Origin: Streptomyces sp. 6-11-2
Lineage (GTDB): Bacteria; Actinomycetota; Actinomycetes; Streptomycetales; Streptomycetaceae
DNA: 64,000 bases
Direction: 5' to 3'
Assembly (NCBI RefSeq): GCF_006540305.1
Contig: NZ_BJOR01000001.1
Span: 4,154,001 to 4,218,000 of the forward strand
How positions within the stretch are numbered: position 1 is the first letter of the stretch; every line of letters begins with the position of its first letter. The notes under the pieces were generated by a model. It saw only the letters and a list, made by a program, of their open reading frames with translations. It was not told the origin of the DNA and made no database searches. This document shows, piece after piece, positions 20,116 to 28,699 of the stretch. A program made the position numbers and the translations under genes.

Positions 20116-20631
20116 TCAGCTCTTCCCGGCGGCGGGGTCGACGATGCGGACGCCGAAGTGGGCGCTGAGCGCGGTGCAGGCCCGGCAGGGGCCGGCGAAG
20201 CCGCCGTGCAGGGGGTCGCCGTCCTCGCGGATGCGCCGGGTGGTGAGTTTGGCGTGTTTCAGGCTCTTGCGGGCCTCGCCGTTGCTCATGGGTTTGCGGG
20301 AGGCACGTTTGCTCCGGGCGGCGTCGGCGGCGGTGATGTGCCGGGAGATCAGGATGGTCTCGGCGCAGCGGCCGGTGAAGCGGTCGCGCTGGGCGCTGGT
20401 GAGGGCGTCGAGGAAGTCCTGGACGAGGGGGTGCAGGGCGGGCGGCTCCTCGCCTCGGGCGGCGGTGCCCGTGAGGGTGGCGCCGCGCACGGAGAGGGCG
20501 GCGGCGACGGTCGGGAGAATGCCGTCCCGGCGGTGGCGGAGCGCGGGCGCGTGCGGTGTCTCGGCGCTGCTCCAGCCGACTCTGGGGTCGCCGGAGGCGC
20601 TCGTGTCCGGTCCCGTCTGCGTCGCGTTCAT
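20116..20631 (-). CDS. YwqJ-related putative nucleic-acid deaminase
   Basis: A 171-residue protein with a C-terminal deaminase-fold core: RFTGRCAETILISRHI (CAE at residues 89-91) and GPCRACTALSAHFGV (PCxxC at 148-152). These match the zinc ligands and catalytic Glu of YwqJ-type toxin deaminases. There is no secretion leader, RHS region or WXG domain, so it would act inside the producing cell. The ATG at 20631 has GGAGGG ten bases upstream. A SUKH-3 gene follows on the same strand. Whether it is active, and on what substrate, is unknown. Confidence 0.78.
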   Translation of the reverse strand: MNATQTGPDTSASGDPRVGWSSAETPHAPALRHRRDGILPTVAAALSVRGATLTGTAARGEEPPALHPLVQDFLDALTSAQRDRFTGRCAETILISRHITAADAARSKRASRKPMSNGEARKSLKHAKLTTRRIREDGDPLHGGFAGPCRACTALSAHFGVRIVDPAAGKS

Positions 20632-20943
20632 GATCGTTTTTCCCTCCCGTGCATCCCCCGGAAACTCACAGAGTGCCAAATGGCGTGGCTGCTGCGGAAG
20701 CTGGGGCGGTGTGACACACCCCGTCCGGGGCAGTGCGTCACTGGAAGGTGACGGCTGGTCACGGCGGGGCCTGGCCGGCGGGTGGCGGCCCGGTGACCGG
20801 TGACGTCGTACCGCATAGGCTGTCGGCACGCCGCGACGCGCGCGGCGGACGCGTGGGAGAGTAGTAGGGATACGGGCCTCGGCGGGGCGGAGCAGCGAGC
20901 CGGTCGCCGTGGGCCGTACAGAGTGCCGCAGGGGGCAACAGCC
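20632..20943. other. divergent promoter region of the toxin/immunity-like cluster
   Basis: A 312-bp spacer between the divergent deaminase and WHH-SUKH genes. It is rich in TGAC/GTCA motifs (for example GTGACGGCTGGTCAC, and GTGACCGGTGACGTC a little further on) that could hold operators. I see no clear -10/-35 pair and no gene. Confidence 0.4.
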
Positions 20944-21963
20944 ATGACGACAGGTCGGCTCGGGCTCGGGGTACCACCCGGCCGCCAGGCTGGGGGACAG
21001 GCCGCGCCGCCGAACGCGGCCTATGCCGGGCAGGTCGTGCACTTCCCGGATCCGGTCCGGGCCGCACGTCACCCGAGAGGGGTGCGGGTGGACGACCGCG
21101 GTTTCCCCGACTTCTCGCCGTACGCGCGGGCCGCGGTGGAGATCGCGGAGCCGCCGCAGGGGTTCGGGGTCGACGAACTGCGGCTGACGGACTACGTGTC
21201 CGCGAACGCGGCGATGGCGGCGTCGGGGCACGAGTTGTGGGACACGGTGCCGAACGTGGCGACCCCGCACGGCTGGACGTGGCACCACGTGGCCGGCTCC
21301 CGGCGCCTGGAACTGGTCCCGGTGGAGGTGAAGGCGCTGCTGCGCCACCACGGCGGGATCGCGACCGCGAACGTCGACCAGAACAAGCGGGGCACCCGCC
21401 CGTTGCAGGAGACGCGGCCGGCGCACTTCCGGCTGCCGAAGTCGGGTGCCGCGGTGGCGGAGCAGCAGGTGCAGGGGGTCGAGGAGGACCTCGGGTACCG
21501 GCTGCCGGGCGCCTACCGCTCGTTCCTGAAGGCGGCGGGCGGCTGCGCGCCCGTCGGGACCGCCCTGGACGCGGAGTTGGGGCTGCTGGTCGACCAGCCG
21601 TTCTTCACGGTCCGCGAAGAAGCCGCGGTCAACGACCTGGTGTACGTCAACAAGTGCCTGCGCGACCATCTGACCAAGGACTACCTGGCCGTCGGCTTCG
21701 TCCAGGGCGGACTGCTCGCGGTGAAGGTGAAGGGCGAGCGGGCCGGTTCGGTGTGGTTCTGCGCGTACGACGACGTACGGGACGTGGATCCGTCCTGGCC
21801 GCAGGCGGAGCGGGTGCAGCGGCTGCTGCTCCCGTGCGGTGAGGACTTCGACGTGTTCCTGTCCCGGCTGGCGGGTTCGCCGCCGGAGCTGGAGACGGTG
21901 GCGAACCTGATGGTGGACGGCGGTTTCGTCCGTGCCGTGGCCGTCTCGTCGGTGGGGGAGTGA
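20944..21963 (+). CDS. WHH-type HNH/EndoVII nuclease-like domain fused to a SUKH domain
   Basis: A 339-residue protein with ATG 20944 behind AGGGGG. The first half resembles a WHH-class toxin nuclease: DDRGFPDFSPYARAAV, then GWTWHHVAGSRRLELVPVEVKALLRHHGG (WHH at residues 113-115, HH at 135-136). The second half (about 173-330) is a SUKH/SMI1-KNR4 domain: VEEDLGYRLPGAYRSFLKAAGG, VNDLVYVNKCLRDHL, YLAVGFVQGGLLAVKVKGERAGSVWFCAYDDVRD. A toxin fold and an immunity fold in one chain is unusual. The spacing around the second conserved His differs from active WHH toxins as I recall them, so activity is uncertain. Its stop overlaps the next gene. Confidence 0.72.
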   Translation: MTTGRLGLGVPPGRQAGGQAAPPNAAYAGQVVHFPDPVRAARHPRGVRVDDRGFPDFSPYARAAVEIAEPPQGFGVDELRLTDYVSANAAMAASGHELWDTVPNVATPHGWTWHHVAGSRRLELVPVEVKALLRHHGGIATANVDQNKRGTRPLQETRPAHFRLPKSGAAVAEQQVQGVEEDLGYRLPGAYRSFLKAAGGCAPVGTALDAELGLLVDQPFFTVREEAAVNDLVYVNKCLRDHLTKDYLAVGFVQGGLLAVKVKGERAGSVWFCAYDDVRDVDPSWPQAERVQRLLLPCGEDFDVFLSRLAGSPPELETVANLMVDGGFVRAVAVSSVGE

Positions 21964-21971
21964 GTCGAGCG

Positions 21972-24803
21972 ATGGTGACGTTCGCGCAGGCGCAGGAGCG
22001 CGCCGAGGAGTGGATCAACGGGGATGTGCCCGCGTACCAGCACCGCGAGGTGCGGGTACGGGAGTTCGAGCTGGGCTTCGTGGTGTGGGCCGAGGACCGT
22101 GAGGGCGGCCCGCGCCTGGACGGGGGCGCGCAGCGGCTGGTGATCGCCCGGGACAGCGGGGAGGCCACGCTGTGGCCCGCGCTGCCGGTGGGCGAGGTGG
22201 TCCGCCGGTACGAGGAGGAGTACGGCCGGGTCGAGCCGGCCGCCGGCGCGGCCCCTGCGCCCCCGGCGCGGGTGGACCTGAATCAGACGTCCTTCCTGCT
22301 GAGCCCGCCGGAGTGGCTCCAGGAGGCGGCGGACCGGATGGGCATTCCGGACCGGCGCGGCGCATCGGGCACGGGGGGCGGCGCGGCCGCCGCCGCGTCG
22401 GCGGAGGCGGCCGGGAGTGGTTCGCTTCCTCAGACGCAGGCCGGGGTGCCGCTGGGCGCGCCCGCGGGTGCGGGTGCGCCGGGTGCGCCGGCCGGGGCGA
22501 CCCCGTGGGCGGGTACGGACACCAACGCCGACACCGGGGACGACCGTTCCGTACCGCTGCCGGCGACCGTGTTCGCGCCGCCGCTGAGCGGTTCCGACGA
22601 CGACACCCCGCCGCCCGCCGCCCCGCCGGACGCCAAGACGGCGCTGATGGCGGGCGGCAGCGCGCTCCCGCGCACGACGTTCGCACCGGCGGTCGACGAG
22701 TCCAACGGGCCGGTCCCGCCGGGTACTTCGCCCGCCCCGGGCGCGGGGTACGGGTTTCCGCAGGGGCCGGGTGGGCCGGGTGGTCCCGCGGCTCCGGGTA
22801 CGCCTCCGCCGCCGTCCGGGCCGGTGGGGGATGCCGGGTACGGGTATCCGCAGGGGCCGGGTGGGCCGGGTGGTCCCGGGGCTCCGGGTACGCCTCCGCC
22901 GCCGTCCGGGCCGGTGGGGGATGCCGGGTACGGGTATCCGCACGGGCCGGGTGGGCCGGGTGGCCCCGCGGCTCCCGGTACGCCGCCTCCGCCGCCGGTC
23001 CCGGGTGCGCAGGCGCCGGGCGGTGCCGGTCACGGGCGGCCGCTCGCGTCCAACGCCGGTGACATCGCCGACGCCGCGACCAGCAAGGCGGCGCCTCCGC
23101 CGCGCCGTGGGGGCGGTTCGACCACGCCTCCGCCGCCGGGTGCTCCGGGCACGCCGGGCGTGCGGCCCGGTGGTCCGTCCACACCTCCCCCTTCGGGCGC
23201 CGCAGGCGGTTACGTGCCGACCCAGATGGTGTCGTCGCTCGGCCCCGACGGGCCCGAGGGCCTCACCGGTCCGGGCACGCCCGGCGGTACGCCCCCGGGC
23301 GGCGTCCACCACGCGGCCACGATGTTCGCCGACCCCGGCCAGAGCGGTGGAGGCACCCCGCCCCCGTCGGCTCCGCCCGGTGCTCCGGGAGTTCCGGGTG
23401 CGCCCAAGCCGCCTGGTGCCTCCGGCGCGTCGCAGCCGCCGACACCCCCTGCTGGGCCGGGCGTTCCTGGCGCCCCCGGTGTGCCTCCGGGTGCCCCGGG
23501 CATGTCCGGGGCTCCGGGAGCCGTGCACCACGCGGAGACGATGCTGGCCGCGCCCCCCTCGGGCGGTCCCCACACGCCTCCGCCGCCCCCGGGCGCGCCC
23601 GGCGCCCCGGGCGGCCCTGGGATGCCTGGCATGCCTCCGGGCAGCCCGCCGCCCATGGCCCCGGGTACCCCGCCGCCCATGCCCCCGGGCGCGGTGCCGC
23701 CGCCGGGCGCGCCGCCCATGCCCGGTCAGGTGATGCCCGGTCAGCCGCTTGTCCCTGGTCAGGCGATGCCCGGTCAGCCGCCCGTTCCGGGGCAGCATTC
23801 TCCGGCCTACGGCTACCCCCAGCAGGGGCAGCCGACCGTCGGGCCCGGCTACCAGGCCGTGTTGCGCTACCGCGCGCACGACGGTTCCGAGCAGCAGCTG
23901 ATCCGGCGCTCCGCGCCCGGCACGCCGCACCCGGAGTGGCAGATCTTCCACGAACTGCGGGCCATGAACGTGCCGCCGGACCGGGTCCTGGAGCTGCACA
24001 CGGAGCTGGAGTCCTGCGAGCTGCCGGGCGCGTACTGCGCGCGGATGATCCGTGAGCAGTGGCCGCAGGCCCGCATCGCGTCCATCGCCCCGTACGGCAC
24101 CGACCACGCGAGCCGCCAGCAGGGCATGCAGCAACTGCTCGCTCACCAGGGTGAGTTGCACCAGGTGGCGGACGGTCCGGCCCGTCCCGGACCGGTCCGC
24201 GCGCCGCTGCCGCCGGTGCAGCCGGTACCGCCGATCCCCCCGGAGGGGATCGCGCAGGAGCTCGCCGCGGCGTTCGGGCCGGGTGTCTTCCGGTTCGAGC
24301 AGGCGGCGGTCTCCCGGCAGGGCGTACCGCCGGTCGTGGCGCACACGCTGGTGGTGGCGGGTCTGCCCATGGACATGGGCCCGTTCTTCTGGGCGCAGGC
24401 CCAGCCGGGCCGCCCGGTGCCGACGCTGGCGGAGCTGGCGGCCGAGCGCGGGGTGCAGCCGGCGTCGGACGCGGGTTCCTACCTCGTCATGGGCAGCGAC
24501 TTCGGCAAGGCGATCTGCGTGCAGTACGGCACGGCGAACATCGTGGCGGTGCCCGTGGAGGCGGGGCCGGGTGGTGCGCCCGTGGCGCCGCAGTTCGTGA
24601 ACACCGGTCTGCCGGAGTTCGCGCGCTGCCTGGCGCTGCTCGGCCGGATGTGGCGGCTGCGGTTCGGCCTGAACCAGGAGCAGGCGGGCCGCTGGACCGT
24701 CGACTTCCAGGCGCAGTTGGCCGCGCTCGACCCGGCGGCGCTCGGTTCGCCCGAGAGCTGGTGGTCGGTGCTGCTGGAGCAGATGTGGGACGGACTGCTG
24801 TGA
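21972..24803 (+). CDS. large fusion: Imm-like N-terminus, Pro/Gly-rich linker, deaminase-like domain, SUKH-4 domain
   Basis: A protein of about 943 residues. Residues 1-85 (FAQAQERAEEWINGDVP to WPALPVGEVVRRYEEEYG) resemble YrhB/Imm35-type immunity domains. About 90-620 is Pro/Gly-rich low complexity with 30-residue tandem repeats. About 625-720 resembles an XOO_2897-like deaminase (HPEW at 653, then ELESCELPGAYC with Cys682 and Cys689). About 740-943 is a SUKH-4 domain (FGPGVFRFEQ, GLPMDMGPFFWAQ, SYLVMGSDFGKAICVQYGTANIVAVP). A GTG at 21960 overlapping the previous stop is an alternative start; ATG 21972 has better-spaced GGGGGAG. No export signal is visible. It ends in a strong terminator. 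Confidence 0.75.
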   Translation: MVTFAQAQERAEEWINGDVPAYQHREVRVREFELGFVVWAEDREGGPRLDGGAQRLVIARDSGEATLWPALPVGEVVRRYEEEYGRVEPAAGAAPAPPARVDLNQTSFLLSPPEWLQEAADRMGIPDRRGASGTGGGAAAAASAEAAGSGSLPQTQAGVPLGAPAGAGAPGAPAGATPWAGTDTNADTGDDRSVPLPATVFAPPLSGSDDDTPPPAAPPDAKTALMAGGSALPRTTFAPAVDESNGPVPPGTSPAPGAGYGFPQGPGGPGGPAAPGTPPPPSGPVGDAGYGYPQGPGGPGGPGAPGTPPPPSGPVGDAGYGYPHGPGGPGGPAAPGTPPPPPVPGAQAPGGAGHGRPLASNAGDIADAATSKAAPPPRRGGGSTTPPPPGAPGTPGVRPGGPSTPPPSGAAGGYVPTQMVSSLGPDGPEGLTGPGTPGGTPPGGVHHAATMFADPGQSGGGTPPPSAPPGAPGVPGAPKPPGASGASQPPTPPAGPGVPGAPGVPPGAPGMSGAPGAVHHAETMLAAPPSGGPHTPPPPPGAPGAPGGPGMPGMPPGSPPPMAPGTPPPMPPGAVPPPGAPPMPGQVMPGQPLVPGQAMPGQPPVPGQHSPAYGYPQQGQPTVGPGYQAVLRYRAHDGSEQQLIRRSAPGTPHPEWQIFHELRAMNVPPDRVLELHTELESCELPGAYCARMIREQWPQARIASIAPYGTDHASRQQGMQQLLAHQGELHQVADGPARPGPVRAPLPPVQPVPPIPPEGIAQELAAAFGPGVFRFEQAAVSRQGVPPVVAHTLVVAGLPMDMGPFFWAQAQPGRPVPTLAELAAERGVQPASDAGSYLVMGSDFGKAICVQYGTANIVAVPVEAGPGGAPVAPQFVNTGLPEFARCLALLGRMWRLRFGLNQEQAGRWTVDFQAQLAALDPAALGSPESWWSVLLEQMWDGLL
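22742..23000 (+). repeat. 90-bp tandem repeat (30 residues) inside the Pro/Gly linker
   Basis: Three near-identical units with a period of exactly 90 bp (compare 22747, 22837, 22927) encode GYG(F/Y)PQGPGGPGGPAAPG followed by TPPPPSGPVGDA. The reading frame is kept. Near-identity at DNA level indicates recent duplication, and copy number may vary between strains. Confidence 0.9.
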
Positions 24804-24833
24804 GCAGGTGAGCGTGTGAGCGTTCGGACCAAG

Positions 24834-24871
24834 GGGCCGGGCCCGGTCGTGTGACCGGGCCCGGCCCTTTT
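24834..24871 (+). terminator. intrinsic terminator after the SUKH-4 fusion gene
   Basis: GGGCCGGGCCCGGTC (24834-24848) and GACCGGGCCCGGCCC (24853-24867) form a perfect 15-bp stem with a 4-base loop, followed by TTTT. It closes the plus-strand toxin/immunity-like operon. Confidence 0.85.
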
Positions 24872-24979
24872 GTGTTCGAGGCCGGCTGCCGGTCGCGCCC
24901 GGAGTGTCGCGTTATGAACATTTCCTCCCAATCCCTCAAGATGTGCGCGAAATCACCGCCGGCGGGAGAGGGGTCCAGG

Positions 24980-25867
24980 ATGGGCAGCGCACCGATGTCG
25001 CTCCACGGCTTCGTGGTCGTACGGGGACGCGGCTACCGCCCCGATCAGGTGAAGGCCTTCGCGGACTCCCTCTCCGGCGACCGGGACGCCGCCTGGGAGC
25101 GAGCCGCGCGGCTGACCGTCCTGGCCAGGAACATGGAGGAGGAACTCGAGGCCCTGCGGGAGAGGGTCGCGCGACTCGGCGAGCAGACCTACGAGTCGCT
25201 GGGCGAGGGCGCCCGGCGACTGTACGAGCTGGGCCTTGAGGAGGCGCGGAGGGTCCGGGAGGGGGCGCGGCAGGAGGCGGACGAACTGCTGGAGACGGCG
25301 CGGACACACGCGGAGGATGTGCTCCAGGACGCGCGGGCGCACGCCGACGCCGTACGCGCCGAGGCGGACGAACGGGCCCGGCAGCGGCTGCTCGGGGCAC
25401 GTGCGGAGGCCGACGACATCCGGATCTCCGTGCGGCGCGAGGCGAAGGAGTCCCGCGGCGAGGCGCTGGCGGCGCTGCGGGAGATGCGGCAGCGCACGTC
25501 CGGGATGCTCACCGAGCAGTCCCGCGAACAGGCGGACGCCCTGGTCGACGCGGAACAGGAGGTGACGGAGCGCCAGGTCGCGCTGGAGGTGGACCACACC
25601 GAGCGGGTCGCGGCCGCCGAGACGGCGCTGTCCGAGGCGGAGCAGGCCCTTGCCGACGCGTGGGAGGTGGCGCGGCGGGAACCGGAGGAGGCACGCGAGC
25701 GGGCGGCGGGGCTGCTGGCCGAGGCGCGGCTGCGCGCGGACCGGATCGCCCACGAGACCGACCGGGTCCTGCGGGAGCACGGCGAGGTGTGGGACGCCGT
25801 ACGGGCCCAGATGGACACCGTGCGGGACAGCATCACGGCGCTGAAGGAAGGAGCGTGGGCCGACTAG
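24980..25867 (+). CDS. DivIVA-like coiled-coil protein ('cellulose-binding protein' family)
   Basis: A 295-residue soluble protein. A short N-terminal segment (FVVVRGRGYRPDQVKAFADSL) looks like the DivIVA-type membrane-targeting/turn region. Almost all the rest is Ala/Glu/Arg-rich coiled coil (about 35-290). Relatives in Streptomyces are often labelled cellulose-binding protein without evidence; a structural or polarity role like Scy/FilP is more plausible, but that is inference. ATG 24980 follows GAGGGG; ATG 24995 is possible. Confidence 0.75.
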   Translation: MGSAPMSLHGFVVVRGRGYRPDQVKAFADSLSGDRDAAWERAARLTVLARNMEEELEALRERVARLGEQTYESLGEGARRLYELGLEEARRVREGARQEADELLETARTHAEDVLQDARAHADAVRAEADERARQRLLGARAEADDIRISVRREAKESRGEALAALREMRQRTSGMLTEQSREQADALVDAEQEVTERQVALEVDHTERVAAAETALSEAEQALADAWEVARREPEEARERAAGLLAEARLRADRIAHETDRVLREHGEVWDAVRAQMDTVRDSITALKEGAWAD

Positions 25868-25957
25868 TGCCTCTCGTTTGGATCACGACGACAACACCGC
25901 TGGGGGTACCCCGGCCTGATCCGTACGAAAGACCCTGGCGCCCCGCGGGCGGCCGCC

Positions 25958-27451
25958 TCATTCCTTCAGTACCGGGAAGCGGCGCGGCGCCAGTACCAGC
26001 AGCACCGTGAACGCCAGTACCGCCGCGCACCCCGCTCCCACGTACACCGCGTGGACCGCGTCCGCGATGGCCCGGCGTGTGGCCTCCGGCGCCGTGCCCG
26101 AACTCAGCGCCCGCGTCACCGAGTCCAGGTCGCTCGCGCCGCCGAGGCGGGTGGCCAGCACCCCGTTGGCGACCGCGCCGAAGACGGACGCGCCGAGTGT
26201 CTGGCCGGTCTGGCGGCAGAAGAGGATGGAAGCGGTGGCGGTGCCCCGCTCCGACCACCCCACCGTCGACTGGACGCCCACGATGAGGGGGAGCTGGAAC
26301 AGGCCGAGGGCCGCGCCCAGCACCAGCATCAGCGCGGCGGGCTGCCAGGCCGCGCCGGGGTAGGGCAGGAAGGGGAAGGCGAACAGGGTCAGCGCCGCCG
26401 CGCCGATGCCGAGCATGGCGGTGTTGCGGAAGCCGATCCGCCGGTAGACGTGCTGACTGAGCGCGGCCGCCACCGGCCAGCTCAGCGTCCAGACCGACAG
26501 GACGAAACCGGCGGCCACCGGCGCCAGGCCGAGCACCGACTGGGCGTACGTGGGCAGGAAGACCGTCGGGGCGACCATCAGCAGCCCCAGCGCGCCCAGG
26601 GCGAGATTCACCGCGGCGATCGTACGGCGGCGCCACACCCAGCCCGGGAGGATCGGCTCCGCCGCTCGCCGTTCGATCACCACCACCGCGGCGGCCAGCG
26701 CCAGCCCCGTACCGAACAGGGCGAGCGACGGCGCCGACAGCCACGGCCACGCCACCCCGCCCTGCACCACCGCGGTGAGCAGGGCGCCCGCGCACGCGAA
26801 CACCGCCAGCGCGCCCGCCCAGTCGACGCGCGGGCGCGACCGCGGCTCCCGCTCGGGCTCGCGCAGGTGGCGGACGATGAGCCACAGGGCGACGGCGCCG
26901 ATCGGAAGGTTGACCAGGAAGATCCAGCGCCAGTCGGCGTAGGCGGCCAAGACGCCGCCCAGGGCCGGTCCGGCGATCGCCGACACCGCCCACACCGTGG
27001 AGAGCTTCGCCTGGATCTTCGGACGCTGCTCCAGCGGGTACAGGTCGGCGGCGAGTGTCTGGATCGTGCCCTGCAACGCCCCGCCGCCCAGGCCCTGGAC
27101 GACGCGGAAGGCGATCAGCGCGCCCATGTTCCAGGCGCCGGCGCACAGCAGGGAGCCGACGAGGAAGACGACCGCGCCCGCGACGAGCACCGGCTTGCGG
27201 CCGAAGGTGTCGGACAGCTTGCCGTAGACGGGCAGAGTCACCGTCACGGCCAGCAGATAGCCCGAGAACAGCCACGAGAACACCGAGAAGCCACCCAGGT
27301 CCCCGACGATCTGCGGCACGGCCGTCGACACGATCGTCGAGTCGAGGGCGGCCAGCGCCATGGCCAGCATGAGCGCGGCGACGACCGCGCCCCGCCGGTC
27401 GGTCGCGCCGGGTCGAGCGGCCTGCCGTGTCGTGGGTTCGGTGCTGCCCAC
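25958..27451 (-). CDS. MFS drug:H+ antiporter, DHA2 (14-TM) family
   Basis: A 497-residue multi-spanning exporter. Motif C-like and A-like features are seen: ALDSTIVSTAVPQIVGDLGG in helix 1 (DHA2 hallmark), YGKLSDTFGRKPVLVAG between helices 2 and 3, and GPALGGVLAAYADWRWIFLVNLPIG in helix 5/6. The substrate is unknown; DHA2 pumps export drugs, dyes or metabolites by proton exchange. It is transcribed away from the neighbouring ABC exporter, and no regulator gene is adjacent. Confidence 0.93.
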   Translation of the reverse strand: MGSTEPTTRQAARPGATDRRGAVVAALMLAMALAALDSTIVSTAVPQIVGDLGGFSVFSWLFSGYLLAVTVTLPVYGKLSDTFGRKPVLVAGAVVFLVGSLLCAGAWNMGALIAFRVVQGLGGGALQGTIQTLAADLYPLEQRPKIQAKLSTVWAVSAIAGPALGGVLAAYADWRWIFLVNLPIGAVALWLIVRHLREPEREPRSRPRVDWAGALAVFACAGALLTAVVQGGVAWPWLSAPSLALFGTGLALAAAVVVIERRAAEPILPGWVWRRRTIAAVNLALGALGLLMVAPTVFLPTYAQSVLGLAPVAAGFVLSVWTLSWPVAAALSQHVYRRIGFRNTAMLGIGAAALTLFAFPFLPYPGAAWQPAALMLVLGAALGLFQLPLIVGVQSTVGWSERGTATASILFCRQTGQTLGASVFGAVANGVLATRLGGASDLDSVTRALSSGTAPEATRRAIADAVHAVYVGAGCAAVLAFTVLLVLAPRRFPVLKE

Positions 27452-27910
27452 CCCGGATCCTTTCCCCCTGCATCCATCTGCCTCGGACAGCTTCCCACTT
27501 GACCTTCACGTAGCGGGAGGGCGGAGGCTGAGGAGGCCGGGAGGCGGAGGCGACCCTGAGAACGTGTCCACCCACGGGGGGAGACCCCCTAGGGGAAGCT
27601 CCGTACCCGGGGTCGGGGAGGGTTCGTACCGACGGAGGACGAGCGGGGACGGGGGCGGTCCTTAACCTGGCTTTACGCCGCGGGGGGCGGTGCGCCGGAG
27701 CGGCGGGGGTGGGGTTTACCCCCGGAGAAGACTGCGCTGAGCACCAGCGCGCCGGACACCCCCCGTCGACCAGACTCGACGGCGTACCGCAGCGCACTAC
27801 GTACACGCACCGACTCGTTCCATCGAACGCGGCTCACCACCGCGATTCACCAGCAGACGCCACTCGCCACCAGACGCGTTTCACCAGCAGACCGACATAG
27901 GAGACTTGAC
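27452..27910. other. 459-bp divergent intergenic region
   Basis: This region holds the promoters of the MFS gene (left) and the ABC exporter (right). It includes a GC-rich, G-run-dense stretch (27570-27725). Nearest the ABC gene, two copies of TTCACCAGCAGAC (around 27847 and 27885) flank a CGCCACCAGACG variant. I see no gene and no certain promoter. Confidence 0.5.
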
Positions 27911-28699
27911 GTGACAACGGCTGTGACCATTCCCAGGCACGGGGGTACTGGAGGGACTACGGCCGTCGCCGCGCGGGCGCGGCAGGTCGTGAAGGCGTAC
28001 GGGGCCGGGGAGACCCGTGTCGTCGCCCTCGACCACGTCGACGTGGACATCGCCCGCGGCCGGTTCACCGCGATCATGGGCCCCTCCGGCTCCGGCAAGT
28101 CCACGCTGATGCACTGCCTCGCCGGTCTCGACACCGTGACGAGCGGTCAGATCTTCCTGGACGAGACCGAGATCACCGGGCTGAAGGACAAGAAGCTCAC
28201 ACAGTTGCGCCGGGACCGGATCGGTTTCATCTTCCAGGCGTTCAACCTGCTGCCCACGCTGAACGCGCTCGAGAACATCACCCTGCCCATGGACATCGCC
28301 GGCCGCAAGCCGGACCGGAAGTGGCTGGAGCAGGTGGTGGAGACCGTCGGCCTCGCGGGACGGCTCAAGCACCGGCCCAACCAGCTCTCCGGCGGCCAGC
28401 AGCAGCGCGTCGCCGTGGCCCGGGCCCTGGCCGCCCGGCCCGAGATCATCTTCGGTGACGAGCCGACCGGCAACCTGGACTCCCGGGCGGGCGCCGAGGT
28501 GCTGGGTTTCCTGCGCCGGTCCGTGGACGAGCTGGGCCAGACGATCGTGATGGTCACGCACGACCCGGTGGCCGCCTCCTACGCCGACCGCGTGCTGTAC
28601 CTCGCCGACGGCCGGATCGTCGACGAGATGAACCAGCCGACGGCCGATCAGGTCCTGGACCGCATGAAGGACTTCGACGCCCGGGGGCGTACGTCATGA
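27911..28699 (+). CDS. ABC transporter ATP-binding protein (MacB/LolD type)
   Basis: A 262-residue ATPase with Walker A GPSGSGKST, Q-loop FQAFNLLPTL, signature LSGGQQQRVAVARAL, Walker B IIFGDEPTGNLDS and H-loop VMVTHDP. GTG 27911 has AGGAGA seven bases upstream. It overlaps the permease gene start (ATGA at 28696-28699). MacB/LolD-type exporters work in lipoprotein, peptide or drug export or in envelope stress; the substrate is unknown. It is closely similar to the second ATPase at 59621-60421. Confidence 0.96.
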   Translation: MTTAVTIPRHGGTGGTTAVAARARQVVKAYGAGETRVVALDHVDVDIARGRFTAIMGPSGSGKSTLMHCLAGLDTVTSGQIFLDETEITGLKDKKLTQLRRDRIGFIFQAFNLLPTLNALENITLPMDIAGRKPDRKWLEQVVETVGLAGRLKHRPNQLSGGQQQRVAVARALAARPEIIFGDEPTGNLDSRAGAEVLGFLRRSVDELGQTIVMVTHDPVAASYADRVLYLADGRIVDEMNQPTADQVLDRMKDFDARGRTS

